Below are positions 1-6,681 of a stretch of DNA of 14,356 bases, in pieces. This stretch comes from Chloroflexota bacterium (GTDB lineage Bacteria > Chloroflexota > Limnocylindria > Limnocylindrales > CSP1-4). The stretch covers positions 1 to 14,356 of the forward strand of contig JAJYGK010000061.1 of assembly GCA_021790715.1 (NCBI GenBank), given 5' to 3'. A program made the translations under genes and the position numbers. Numbering within the stretch: position 1 is the first letter of the stretch; every line of letters starts with the position of its first letter. The notes beneath the pieces were generated by a model. That model was given only the letters and a program-made list of their open reading frames with translations. It had not been told where the DNA came from and made no database searches.

Positions 1-369
1 GCCCGGCCACGGCGGCGGATCGAGCCATGGGAACGTCGGCTTCCCGGTCAGCAGGCGCTGCATGGCACCGGCGGCGGCGACGGGAGCGAGGCCGTGCTCG
101 AGGACGAGGCACAGCCCCACCAGGTGGATCCAGACGGACTGGCTCGACTGTCGCCCGGGTACTCCCGGGTGCTGGACCATGTACGCGTCCGTGATCGAGC
201 GACCGTGCGCCAGGTACCGCGCGTCGGTCAATTCCCGGCCGCGGAGGTCCGCGAAAAGGGACCAGCACCCCGGCGACGCGCCCACGTAGGCGTGGTCCGG
301 GGGCACGCCGCGCGCCGGCACGGAAGCGCCGCAGCCGATGCACGGCACGAGGTCAGCGGACGCCACCAT
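1..369 (-). CDS. DUF5946 family protein, 3' end cut by window edge
   Basis: An open frame of 123 codons runs from an ATG at 369 to the window edge without a stop, so the C-terminus is missing. Near the N-terminus is a CxxC pair (C10, C13), followed by H26-AYVGASPGCW-36. Then come an AYMVQHPG segment (62-69), the stretch SQSVWIHLVGLCLVLEHG (77-94) and FPWLDPP. From memory, this order of a CPGCG-like knuckle, GASPGCW, a DAYxxQHPG-like motif and an S(R/Q)QSVxxHLxGLC-like helix is that of the DUF5946 family, whose function is unknown. The paired cysteines suggest metal binding, which is inference. The gene overlaps the last 17 bases of ligC, with a GGGAG element about 9 bases before its ATG, so it is probably translationally coupled to the ligase. 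A GTG directly after the ATG is an alternative start. I am confident that it is coding and fairly confident of the family. Confidence 0.85.
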   Translation of the reverse strand, partial: MVASADLVPCIGCGASVPARGVPPDHAYVGASPGCWSLFADLRGRELTDARYLAHGRSITDAYMVQHPGVPGRQSSQSVWIHLVGLCLVLEHGLAPVAAAGAMQRLLTGKPTFPWLDPPPWPG

Positions 370-1468
370 CGGCCCGGCTCCCGAAGACCTCCGCCAGCTC
401 GTACGCCGGGGTGACCTCCAGCTGGTCGTAGCGGCAGTCGGCCGGGACGCGGTCGGACCGCCAGCGCAGGAACGTGGTCGCGTGGCGGAACCGATCGCCC
501 TGCAGGTGGTCGTAGGCGACCTCGCAGACCCGCTCGACCCGGAGCGGCTCCCAGGAGAGGTCGCGGCCGCGGTTCCAGCGGCTCGTCGCGCCGGGCAGCC
601 GCTGGCCGCGGGCGGCCGCCTCGGCCTCGGCGTCGGCCCAGGCGCGCCAGGGGTGCCCGGCCATGGCATCCTCGCGGAGCGGCGCGAGCAGGGCGGCCAG
701 CGAGCGCCGCTCGTCGCGGGTGAAGCTCGAGGTGACGCCGACGTGATGCAGCGTCCCGGACGCGTCGAAGAGGCCGAGCAGCAGCGAGCCGACGAGCTCG
801 CCCGGGGCGTCGCGGTACCAGCGGAAGCCCGCCACCGCGCAGTCGGCGGTGCGCTGGTGCTTGATCTTGACCATCGCGCGCCGGCCCGGCTCGTAGGCGC
901 CGTCCAGGCGCTTCGCCACCACGCCGTCGAGCCCCGCGCCCTCGAACCGCGCGAACCAGTCGGCGGCCAGCGCCCGATCGCGCGTCGCGGGCGTCAGCGA
1001 GACCTGGCTCGGCCGCCCTGCCGGGATCTCCCGCAGCGACGCGGCGAGCGCCGCCCGCCGTTCCTCGAACCGTGCGCCCCGCAGGTCGCGGTCGCCCAGG
1101 GCGAGGAGGTCCCACGCCACGAACGACGCGGGCGACTGCGACGCGAGCAGCGCGACCCGCGACGCGGCCGGGTGGATGCGCAGCAGCAGCGCGTCGAAGT
1201 CGAGCCCGTGCTCGCCCGCGATCACGATCTCGCCGTCCACGACCGCCCGCTCGGGGAGGGCGGCGAGCAGCGGCTCGCGCAGCTCCGGGAAGTACCGGTC
1301 GAGCGGCTTGAGATCGCGGCTCTGGACGAGCAGCTCGGGGCCGTCGCGGAAGACGAGGGCCCGGAAGCCGTCCCACTTCGGCTCGTAGAGCCAGCCATCG
1401 CCGTCCGGGATCGCGCCGGCCGGCTTCGCCAGCATCGGCTCGACGGGTGGCTGCACGGGCAGGTTCAC
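353..1468 (-). CDS. ligC: Stand-alone ATP-dependent DNA ligase, LigC type
   Basis: This is a 371-residue ATP-dependent DNA ligase that seals nicks through a lysyl-AMP intermediate. Motif I is EPKWDGFR with the nucleophile K31. Motif III is VVDGEIVI (76-83). Motif IIIa is WDLLALGDRDLRG (about 119-131). Motif IV is LDGVVAKR, ending near K186, and motif V is MVKIKHQRTAD. The OB-fold half includes GSLLLGL and a VCEVAYDHLQGDRFRHATTF segment. The N-terminus (NLPVQPPVEPMLAKP) and the overall length match mycobacterial LigC. There is no polymerase or nuclease domain as in LigD, and no zinc-finger or BRCT modules as in NAD-dependent LigA. In mycobacteria LigC is dispensable and is linked to backup repair. 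The start is a GTG preceded by a GGGGGA element. The gene follows bL25 after a 67-base gap and overlaps the DUF5946 gene downstream. No ku gene is visible. Confidence 0.95.
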   Translation of the reverse strand: MNLPVQPPVEPMLAKPAGAIPDGDGWLYEPKWDGFRALVFRDGPELLVQSRDLKPLDRYFPELREPLLAALPERAVVDGEIVIAGEHGLDFDALLLRIHPAASRVALLASQSPASFVAWDLLALGDRDLRGARFEERRAALAASLREIPAGRPSQVSLTPATRDRALAADWFARFEGAGLDGVVAKRLDGAYEPGRRAMVKIKHQRTADCAVAGFRWYRDAPGELVGSLLLGLFDASGTLHHVGVTSSFTRDERRSLAALLAPLREDAMAGHPWRAWADAEAEAAARGQRLPGATSRWNRGRDLSWEPLRVERVCEVAYDHLQGDRFRHATTFLRWRSDRVPADCRYDQLEVTPAYELAEVFGSRADGGVR

Positions 1469-1535
1469 GTGTCCCCCCGGACGTGGGCGTCCGCGGCGGC
1501 GTCCCGGGCCCGCCGGCGGTACCGGGACCCCGGTC

Positions 1536-2174
1536 TCAGCTCTCCGTTTCGGTCTCGGCTGCCTGCGCGCCCTCGGGCGCCTCGGTCGCGGCGACGGCGG
1601 CCTCGCGCTCCACCTCGGCGCGCGACGGCTGCACGTGCGCCACCGTCTCGTCCGGTTCGGAGTGCAGCGTGACCCTGGCGGGCAGGTGCAGGTCGCGGAC
1701 GCGGATCACCGCCTCGAACGAGTCGAGGGCGGTGATGTCGAACTCGATCGACTGCGGCAGATCGCTCGGCAGGCCGCGCAGTCGCAGGTGGTCGAGCGTC
1801 TGCAGCAGCGTCCCGTTGTGCTTCTCCACGGCGACCGACGTGCCGACCGGCACGAGCGGCACGTCCATGGTGATCTCCTCGGTCATCTTCACGCGGTGGA
1901 AGTCGACGTGGAGGGGCGTGCGGCGGATGGGGTGCTCCTGGACGCCCTGCACGATCGCCGGATGGGCCCGCCCACCCTCGATCTTCAGGTCGATGAGCGC
2001 GTGGCGCCCGGCGGTCTTCGTGAGCGTCTCGAACGCCTTCGCGTCGATCTGGATGGGCAGCGACGGCTCGCCGTGGCCGAACAGGACGGCCGGCAGCAGC
2101 CCCTGCTTGCGCAGTCGGGCGACGTCCTTGCCGGTCAGCTCGCGCGGCTGCGCGGTCAGTGTGGGTCGGGTCAC
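1536..2174 (-). CDS. rplY: 50S ribosomal protein bL25, CTC form
   Basis: The product is a 212-residue ribosomal protein that binds 5S rRNA in the large subunit. Residues 1 to about 95 form the L25 domain (ELTGKDVARLRKQGLLPAV, then VLFG and the HALIDLKIEGG segment). The region to about residue 190 is the TL5/CTC C-terminal beta domain, seen in HVDFHRVKMTEEITMDVPL and the later DLPQSIEFDITALDSFE. The last 25 residues are a Glu/Ala/Thr-rich acidic tail, common in CTC-type proteins. The frame stays open upstream to 2315, but that extension has no L25 character and would run into the divergent regulator promoter. The GTG at 2174 has a GAGGA element 7 bases upstream (2182-2186) and gives the expected N-terminus, so I chose it. 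The CTC form is linked to general stress in Bacillus. Here the gene is divergent from a two-component system and probably leads ligC. Confidence 0.95.
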   Translation of the reverse strand: MTRPTLTAQPRELTGKDVARLRKQGLLPAVLFGHGEPSLPIQIDAKAFETLTKTAGRHALIDLKIEGGRAHPAIVQGVQEHPIRRTPLHVDFHRVKMTEEITMDVPLVPVGTSVAVEKHNGTLLQTLDHLRLRGLPSDLPQSIEFDITALDSFEAVIRVRDLHLPARVTLHSEPDETVAHVQPSRAEVEREAAVAATEAPEGAQAAETETES

Positions 2175-2181
2175 GATCGAG

Positions 2182-2186
2182 TCCTC
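2182..2186 (-). promoter_or_regulatory. Ribosome binding site that fixes the bL25 start
   Basis: On the minus strand GAGGA lies 7 bases before the GTG at 2174. It supports the 212-residue bL25 over the longer in-frame reading that begins at 2315. Confidence 0.7.
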
Positions 2187-2233
2187 ATCTGGTGGCGCCG
2201 GGGCGGACGGCTGATCGGGCCCGGGCGGCCGAC

Positions 2234-2255
2234 TGGCGCGCACGACGACGCGCCA
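2234..2255. other. Perfect 7-bp hairpin in the bL25 leader
   Basis: TGGCGCG at 2234-2240 and CGCGCCA at 2249-2255 are exact reverse complements around an 8-base loop. Directly beside it, 2252-2267 is a near-palindrome centred on GCATGC. Both lie between the putative bL25 transcription start (about 2270) and its GTG, so the bL25 mRNA would carry a structured leader. They could also be a DNA operator. High GC makes short stems common, so function is uncertain. Confidence 0.35.
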
Positions 2256-2276
2256 CGCATGCATGGCGACCCGGCG

Positions 2277-2285
2277 ATGGTAGCA
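2277..2285 (-). promoter_or_regulatory. Putative extended -10 promoter for bL25
   Basis: Reading the minus strand, TGC followed by TACCAT gives an extended -10 of the form TGnTAnnAT. The predicted start near 2270 would give a leader of about 95 bases before the bL25 GTG. No good -35 hexamer is visible, which is acceptable for an extended -10. Confidence 0.45.
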
Positions 2286-2299
2286 GACCGCCACGGTTG

Positions 2300-2305
2300 T
2301 ACGAT
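2300..2305 (+). promoter_or_regulatory. Putative -10 for a leaderless response-regulator transcript
   Basis: TACGAT, preceded directly by TG, ends 8 bases before the ATG at 2314. There is no Shine-Dalgarno-like sequence before that ATG. The spacing puts the expected transcription start at or within two bases of the A of the ATG, the usual geometry of a leaderless mRNA. No convincing -35 is seen. Confidence 0.45.
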
Positions 2306-2313
2306 TCGCGTTC

Positions 2314-3015
2314 ATGAATGCAACGATCCTCCTCGTCGAGGACGAGTTCGCCGTGGCCCGCGGGATCGAGTACGCCCTCCAGCAGGAGGGCTACGCCGTG
2401 CGCATCGCACGAAGCGGCGAGGAGGGTCTCGACTTCGCCACGCAGCAGGCGCCGGACCTCGTGGTGCTCGACGTGCGCCTGCCCGGCATCGACGGGTTCG
2501 AGGTGCTGCGGCGCCTGCGCGCCGCGGGATCGAAGGCCCCCGTCCTGATGCTGACCGCCCGCGATGAGGAGGTCGACAAGGTCATCGGCCTCGAGCTCGG
2601 CGCGGACGACTACCTGACCAAGCCGTTCAGCCTGCGCGAGCTGATGAGCCGCATCAAGGCGCTGCTGCGGCGGGCCTACGGCGACCTGGCCGACGCGACC
2701 GGCGGGCGGGTCATCCGCTTCCGCGACCTGGTGATCGACCTCGAGCGCCGGCGCGTCTCGCGCGGGGAACGGCGGATCTCGCTGACGGCGACCGAGTTCG
2801 AGATCCTGCGCCACCTGGCGTCGCGCCCCGGCCGCGTCTACTCGCGGCGGGAGCTGCTCGAGCTCGTGCGCGACTACGAGTCGTCGCTCGACCAGGACGA
2901 GAAGACGATCAACGTGCACGTCAGCCACCTGCGCGAGAAGCTCGAGGACGACCCTTTCGCGCCCGCCTTCATCCTGACGGTGCGGGGTGCCGGCTACGCC
3001 TTCGCCGAACGCTGA
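2314..3015 (+). CDS. OmpR/PhoB-family DNA-binding response regulator (MprA-like position)
   Basis: The product is a 233-residue two-component response regulator. The receiver domain (1 to about 115) has the acidic pair E9-D10, the phospho-acceptor D53 in LDVRLPG, T81 and K103 in LTKPF. A short linker (about 116-135) leads to a winged-helix OmpR-type DNA-binding domain with ISLTATEFEILRHLASRPGR, VYSRRELLE, NVHVSHLREK and the terminal RGAGYAF. All catalytic and switch residues are present and the length is typical. Its end overlaps the downstream histidine kinase, so the two are almost certainly a cognate pair, followed by an HtrA protease. In mycobacteria the same order is mprA-mprB-pepD, where the regulator controls its own operon under envelope stress. 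Assigning this gene as an orthologue rather than a functional parallel is inference. Confidence 0.95.
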   Translation: MNATILLVEDEFAVARGIEYALQQEGYAVRIARSGEEGLDFATQQAPDLVVLDVRLPGIDGFEVLRRLRAAGSKAPVLMLTARDEEVDKVIGLELGADDYLTKPFSLRELMSRIKALLRRAYGDLADATGGRVIRFRDLVIDLERRRVSRGERRISLTATEFEILRHLASRPGRVYSRRELLELVRDYESSLDQDEKTINVHVSHLREKLEDDPFAPAFILTVRGAGYAFAER

Positions 3016-4720
3016 CGAGGACCGGCGGCAGCCGGGCAGGCCGCGCCGGGCGATCCTCGCCCTGCGGCGACGGTTGCGCGGCGCGCCGCCGCGGGCCCCC
3101 GTGCGCCGGCTCTTCCCCGACGTGCCCGCGCTGACGGGTGCCCGTCGCTTCCTGCCGCGCTCCTTCCGCGCCCGCCTCGCCGTCGTCATCTCGGCGGTGG
3201 TGGCGTTCGCCCTGATCCTCGTGCTGGCGATCCTGCCCCGCCTCCTCGACTCGTACTTCGCGGAACAGGAGACGCAGAGCCTGAAGGGCCGCGCGGCCGC
3301 GGTCCAGCAGCTGATCGGCACGCTCATCAGCCTCAACGTCCGCGGGGGCCTCGTGCCGATCATCGAGCAGACGAACCCGCCACGCCTCTCCGCCCCGATC
3401 GCGTCCGCGCTGACCGGCTCGGACGAGGCCGGCGACCAGTCGTTCCTGTCGGTCCAGGCGCAGCTCGTCGCGCAGGCGAACCTGACGGTCTCGATCTACT
3501 CGACGGCCCGGCCGACCGGCACGCCGGTCGCCGTGCTCCAGGCGCCGCTCACGTCGTCGCCCGGCGCGGGCCTCACGCGCGAGAACGTCAGCGTCTCGTC
3601 CACGTTCGCGATCCGCGACGCGTACTGGTCGCAGTTCTCGGGGACCGCGCCGCTGCGGGCCGTGGTCGTCACGCTCTCCTCGCCGTTCACGTACCGGGCC
3701 GAGACGCTGCAGACGCTCTTCACGGTCCTGATCGCGGTGGCGGTGCTGGCGCTCTTCGTGGGGATCGTGGCCGCGGCCATCGTCGCGGATCGCCTGACCA
3801 CCCCCATCCGGCGGCTCACGTCGGCCTCCCGGGCGCTCGCGGAGGGCGACTTCTCGGCGCGGGTGGCGATCGACCGCAGCGGCACCCCCGAGATCAACGA
3901 GATGGCGAACGCGTTCAACCGGATGGCCGACGAGCTCGAGCGCTCGATCGAGTTCATCCGTCACGACCGCGACCGGAGCCGCGACTTCCTGGCCGACGTC
4001 AGCCACGAGCTGCGGACGCCGATCGCGGCGCTGCGCATGTACAACGAGCTCCTGCAGAACGGCGCGGTGGAGGAGGCGGCGACGCGCGCCGAGTTCCTGG
4101 AGACGAGCCGGGTCCAGATCGAGCGGCTCGACTGGCTGGCGTCCAACCTGCTGGAGCTCTCGAAGCTGGACTCGGGGCTCATCGCGCTCGACGTCCGGCC
4201 GGACGACCTGCGGACGGTGATCCAGAGCGCGATCGAGCAGGCGCGCCCCGGCGCGGACCGGAAGGGCATCACCCTCGTCGCCGACGTCCCGCTCACGCCG
4301 TTCCGCTTCCCGCACGATCCGCCGCGGCTCGGGCAGGTGGTCGGCAACCTGGTCGGGAACGCGATCAAGTTCACCCCGACCGGCGGGCGCGTGACCGTGA
4401 CGCTGTCGGCCACGCAGGACGGGGCACGCATCCGCGTGCAGGACACCGGCATCGGCATCGCGCCCGAGGAGCTGCCGCACGTCTTCGAGCGCTTCTATCG
4501 CGGGTCGCGGGCCAACGACGTGCGGGCGTCGGGTTCGGGACTCGGCCTGGCCATCGCGCGATCGATCGTCGAGATGCACGGCGGCCGCATCAGCATCGCG
4601 AGCCGGCCCGGCCAGGGAACCCAGGTCGACGTCTTCCTCCCGCGCCACCCCGAGCCTCCCGAAGTGATGGAATCTTCACTCCCCGGCTCGTTGCCCGTGA
4701 ACACGCCCGTGGCACAGTGA
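2987..4720 (+). CDS. HAMP-domain sensor histidine kinase (MprB-like position)
   Basis: The product is a 577-residue membrane sensor kinase that should phosphorylate the preceding regulator. After a basic N-terminus come TM1 (about 64-86), an extracytoplasmic domain of about 155 residues that I do not recognise, and TM2 (about 243-268). A HAMP linker (about 269-321) is followed by the HisKA H-box SHELRTP with H340. The ATPase lobe shows the N-box NLVGNAIKF, G1 DTGIGI, F-box FERFYRG and G2 GSGLGLAI, all intact. The tail after the ATPase lobe is about 25 residues and Pro/Ser-rich. The start is uncertain. The GTG at 2987 overlaps the regulator by 29 bases and lacks a clear Shine-Dalgarno sequence, as do in-frame GTGs at 3101 and 3122. 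All of these starts keep TM1. The htrA gene follows after 76 bases. Confidence 0.93.
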   Translation: MPATPSPNADEDRRQPGRPRRAILALRRRLRGAPPRAPVRRLFPDVPALTGARRFLPRSFRARLAVVISAVVAFALILVLAILPRLLDSYFAEQETQSLKGRAAAVQQLIGTLISLNVRGGLVPIIEQTNPPRLSAPIASALTGSDEAGDQSFLSVQAQLVAQANLTVSIYSTARPTGTPVAVLQAPLTSSPGAGLTRENVSVSSTFAIRDAYWSQFSGTAPLRAVVVTLSSPFTYRAETLQTLFTVLIAVAVLALFVGIVAAAIVADRLTTPIRRLTSASRALAEGDFSARVAIDRSGTPEINEMANAFNRMADELERSIEFIRHDRDRSRDFLADVSHELRTPIAALRMYNELLQNGAVEEAATRAEFLETSRVQIERLDWLASNLLELSKLDSGLIALDVRPDDLRTVIQSAIEQARPGADRKGITLVADVPLTPFRFPHDPPRLGQVVGNLVGNAIKFTPTGGRVTVTLSATQDGARIRVQDTGIGIAPEELPHVFERFYRGSRANDVRASGSGLGLAIARSIVEMHGGRISIASRPGQGTQVDVFLPRHPEPPEVMESSLPGSLPVNTPVAQ

Positions 4721-4796
4721 CACCGGTACTGAACGCCGGCAGAGGATCGGGCCGGTCGCCGCGTCCTCTCGAAACCGATCCGAGGCAGTACTCCAG

Positions 4797-6113
4797 ATGA
4801 CCGAACCACGACCGGACGACACCGTCTCGTACTACAGCCCGCCGCCCGAGCCGCGCCCGACCTGGTCGCAGGACGCGTGGAACGCGGCCGCGACGCCGAG
4901 TCAGTGGATCGAGCCCTATCCGCCCCGGCCCAGCCAGCCCGCGCCCGCACGGTCGTCGGGCATCGCGCTCGTCGTCGTTGCCGCCCTCCTCTCCGCCGCC
5001 CTCGCGTCGGCGGGCACGTACGCGGCGCTCGACGTCTCCGGGGCGATCAACGCGCCCGCTCCGGCCGCGGCCGTGACCGGCGGCACCGCCGCCGCCAGCT
5101 CCTCACCGCAGCAGGTGGTCACGATCAACGAGCAGTCGGCGATCGTGCAGGCGGCCCAGTCGGTGAGCCCGGCGGTCGTGACCATCAGCACGCAGCAGGT
5201 CAGCTCGCTCGACCCGTTCTCCGTCCCCGCGACGGGCGTCGGGTCGGGCATCATCTACAACCCGAACGGCTGGATCGTCACCAACCACCACGTGGTTGCC
5301 GGCGCCACCGGGACGATCCAGGTGCAGCTGAAGGACGGCCGGACGTTCGACGGCACGGTCTACGGCATCGACACCCTGACGGACCTCGCGATCGTCAAGA
5401 TCAACGCGACGGGCCTGCCCGCGGCGAAGATCGGCGACTCGTCCTCGCTCGAGCCGGGCCAGCTCGCGATCGCCATCGGCAGCCCGCTCGGGACGTTCAC
5501 CAACAGCGTCACGTCGGGGATCATCAGCGCGCTCGGCCGCCAGATCACGGTGACCGACGACCAGACGGGCCAGCCCGTCACGCTGCACAACCTGATCCAG
5601 ACCGACGCCGCGATCAACCCGGGCAACTCGGGCGGCGCGCTCGTCAACGCCGACGGGCAGGTCATCGGCATCAACACGGCGACGGCGAGCACGGCGCAGG
5701 GGATCGGCTTCGCGATCCCGATCAACATCGCCCGCCCGATCATGAACCAGGCGGTGAAGGGCGAGAAGCTCAGCCGCCCGTGGATCGGGATCCGGTTCAC
5801 GTCGCTGGACCCGCAGATGCAGCAGCAGCTCAAGACCCCGATCGACTACGGCGCCTACATCGGCCCCGCGGACGCGACCTCGGGTCAGCCGCTGATCGAG
5901 CCCGGCAGCCCGGCCGAGACCGCCGGCCTCAAGGCGGGCGACATCATCACGGCCCTCAACGGCCAGCGCGTCGACTCGGCCCATCCGCTCGACATGCTGC
6001 TCGTGACGTACTCGCCGGGTGACACGATCACCCTGAACGTGCTGCGCAACGGGCAGCAGCTGACGATCAAGGTCACGCTGGGCACGCGTCCGGCCAGCGC
6101 GGCGCAGCAGTAG
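4797..6113 (+). CDS. htrA: Membrane-anchored HtrA/DegP-type serine protease with PDZ domain (PepD-like)
   Basis: The product is a 438-residue trypsin-like quality-control protease. Residues 1-55 are a cytoplasmic tail rich in Pro, Tyr and Trp. One TM segment (about 57-77, GIALVVVAALLSAALASAG) acts as an uncleaved anchor. The protease domain follows an Ala-rich linker and has the full triad: H165 in NHHVV, D196 in LTDLAIVKI and S278 in GNSGGAL. A single PDZ domain (about 335-430) includes IEPGSPAETAGLKAGDIITALNG, written in the gene as one run from 5896. The active site is therefore outside the membrane. The ATG has GAGG 11 bases upstream, a rather long spacing. Its place behind a regulator-kinase pair matches mycobacterial pepD and recalls the Bacillus CssRS-HtrA circuit. 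The gene ends before a strong convergent hairpin. Confidence 0.95.
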   Translation: MTEPRPDDTVSYYSPPPEPRPTWSQDAWNAAATPSQWIEPYPPRPSQPAPARSSGIALVVVAALLSAALASAGTYAALDVSGAINAPAPAAAVTGGTAAASSSPQQVVTINEQSAIVQAAQSVSPAVVTISTQQVSSLDPFSVPATGVGSGIIYNPNGWIVTNHHVVAGATGTIQVQLKDGRTFDGTVYGIDTLTDLAIVKINATGLPAAKIGDSSSLEPGQLAIAIGSPLGTFTNSVTSGIISALGRQITVTDDQTGQPVTLHNLIQTDAAINPGNSGGALVNADGQVIGINTATASTAQGIGFAIPINIARPIMNQAVKGEKLSRPWIGIRFTSLDPQMQQQLKTPIDYGAYIGPADATSGQPLIEPGSPAETAGLKAGDIITALNGQRVDSAHPLDMLLVTYSPGDTITLNVLRNGQQLTIKVTLGTRPASAAQQ

Positions 6114-6148
6114 CGGGACAGCACCACCTCAGCACAGTACCGTCCGTC

Positions 6149-6174
6149 GCCGGAGGGTCCGTCCCCACTCCGGC
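6149..6174. terminator. Upstream hairpin of the htrA/folB convergent region
   Basis: GCCGGAG at 6149-6155 pairs with CTCCGGC at 6168-6174 around a 12-base loop. It is the weaker of two tandem stems between the converging htrA and folB genes and may act with the stronger one at 6185-6218. Confidence 0.35.
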
Positions 6175-6184
6175 CGGCATCCCC

Positions 6185-6218
6185 GCATCGAGCCTCGCCG
6201 TCCCGCGGGGCTCGATGC
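6185..6218. terminator. Strong bidirectional hairpin between htrA and folB
   Basis: Bases 6185-6198 pair with 6205-6218 over 14 bp, with one G-T wobble and a 6-base loop (6199-6204). The outer 10 bp (GCATCGAGCC with GGCTCGATGC) are perfect. It lies midway in the 151-base gap between converging genes, where a shared terminator is expected. There is no T-run on either side, which is usual in very GC-rich genomes. Confidence 0.75.
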
Positions 6219-6264
6219 ATGTCCGGCGGCGGGATCCCTCGCTCTGCCGGCGCGGGAGGGGTGA

Positions 6265-6630
6265 CTACTCGCGGCGCTTCCGCCAGATCTCGACTTCGGC
6301 GTGGTCGATCCGTCCGTTCACCGGCACGCGCAGCTTGCGGACCCGCACGCCCACCTCGGCGACGGGAAACGCACGCAGCAGCTCGTGGGCGATCCCCTCG
6401 GCGATCGCCTCGAGCAGCTTGAAGTTCGTCGATTCGACGAGCTCCCGCGTGATCTCGAACGCGCGCGCGTAGTCGACGCTCTGCTGCAGGTCGTCCTCGA
6501 CACCGGCCGGCTGCAGGTTCAGCAGGAGCTCCACGTCGACCTCGAGGGGCTGCGGCTGGCGCCGCTCCTCCTCCGTGTAGCCGTGCCGCCCCTCGAACAC
6601 CATGCGCCGCAGGACGATCCGATCCGTCAC
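6265..6630 (-). CDS. folB: Dihydroneopterin aldolase
   Basis: This 121-residue enzyme cleaves 7,8-dihydroneopterin to 6-hydroxymethyl-7,8-dihydropterin and glycolaldehyde in folate synthesis. The N-terminus DRIVLRRMVFEGRHGYTEEER carries the family's HG-(Y/V)-x-EER pattern with the catalytic-site glutamate. The middle has DVELLLNLQPAGVEDDLQQS and the SVDYARAF strand, and FKLLEAIAEGIA is the conserved helix with its glutamate. The C-terminal RKLRVPVNGRIDHAEVEI holds the conserved lysine. The length matches the usual 120 residues. I chose the GTG at 6630 because GGAGGAGGG sits 6 bases upstream. An in-frame GTG at 6663 would add 11 non-conserved residues. It is the last gene of the folate cluster, 51 bases after folP, and ends before the terminator. 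No folK follows. Confidence 0.93.
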   Translation of the reverse strand: MTDRIVLRRMVFEGRHGYTEEERRQPQPLEVDVELLLNLQPAGVEDDLQQSVDYARAFEITRELVESTNFKLLEAIAEGIAHELLRAFPVAEVGVRVRKLRVPVNGRIDHAEVEIWRKRRE

Positions 6631-6636
6631 TCCTGT

Positions 6637-6645
6637 CCCTCCTCC
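6637..6645 (-). promoter_or_regulatory. Strong ribosome binding site of folB
   Basis: GGAGGAGGG on the minus strand, 6 bases before the GTG at 6630, decides between the two in-frame GTG starts of folB. Confidence 0.75.
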
Positions 6646-6681
6646 GCTGTCCCCGGCGCGCACGGCGCCGCCGGGCCCCCG

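Noticed and set aside
1478..1534. Terminator between bL25 and ligC
   Set aside because: Only 5-6 bp stems (1478-1493 and 1521-1534) are present, as expected by chance at this GC. Not enough to separate the genes.
338..1672. Long plus-strand open frame of 444 codons antisense to ligC
   Set aside because: It is Arg/Ala/Pro-rich with no domain character and lies fully opposite a ligase with all motifs intact. High GC leaves antisense frames open.
2175..2315. N-terminal extension of bL25 to 2315
   Set aside because: The added 47 residues lack L25 features, have no ribosome binding site, and cover the divergent promoters. GTG 2174 is well supported.
2185..3363. Minus-strand open frame of 392 codons opposite the response regulator
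   Set aside because: Low-complexity Arg/Ala composition opposite a regulator with every conserved residue; a shadow frame.
4741..4769. Terminator between the histidine kinase and htrA
   Set aside because: AGAGGA and TCCTCT pair over only 6 bp with a 17-base loop; too weak to call, and the gene order argues for read-through.
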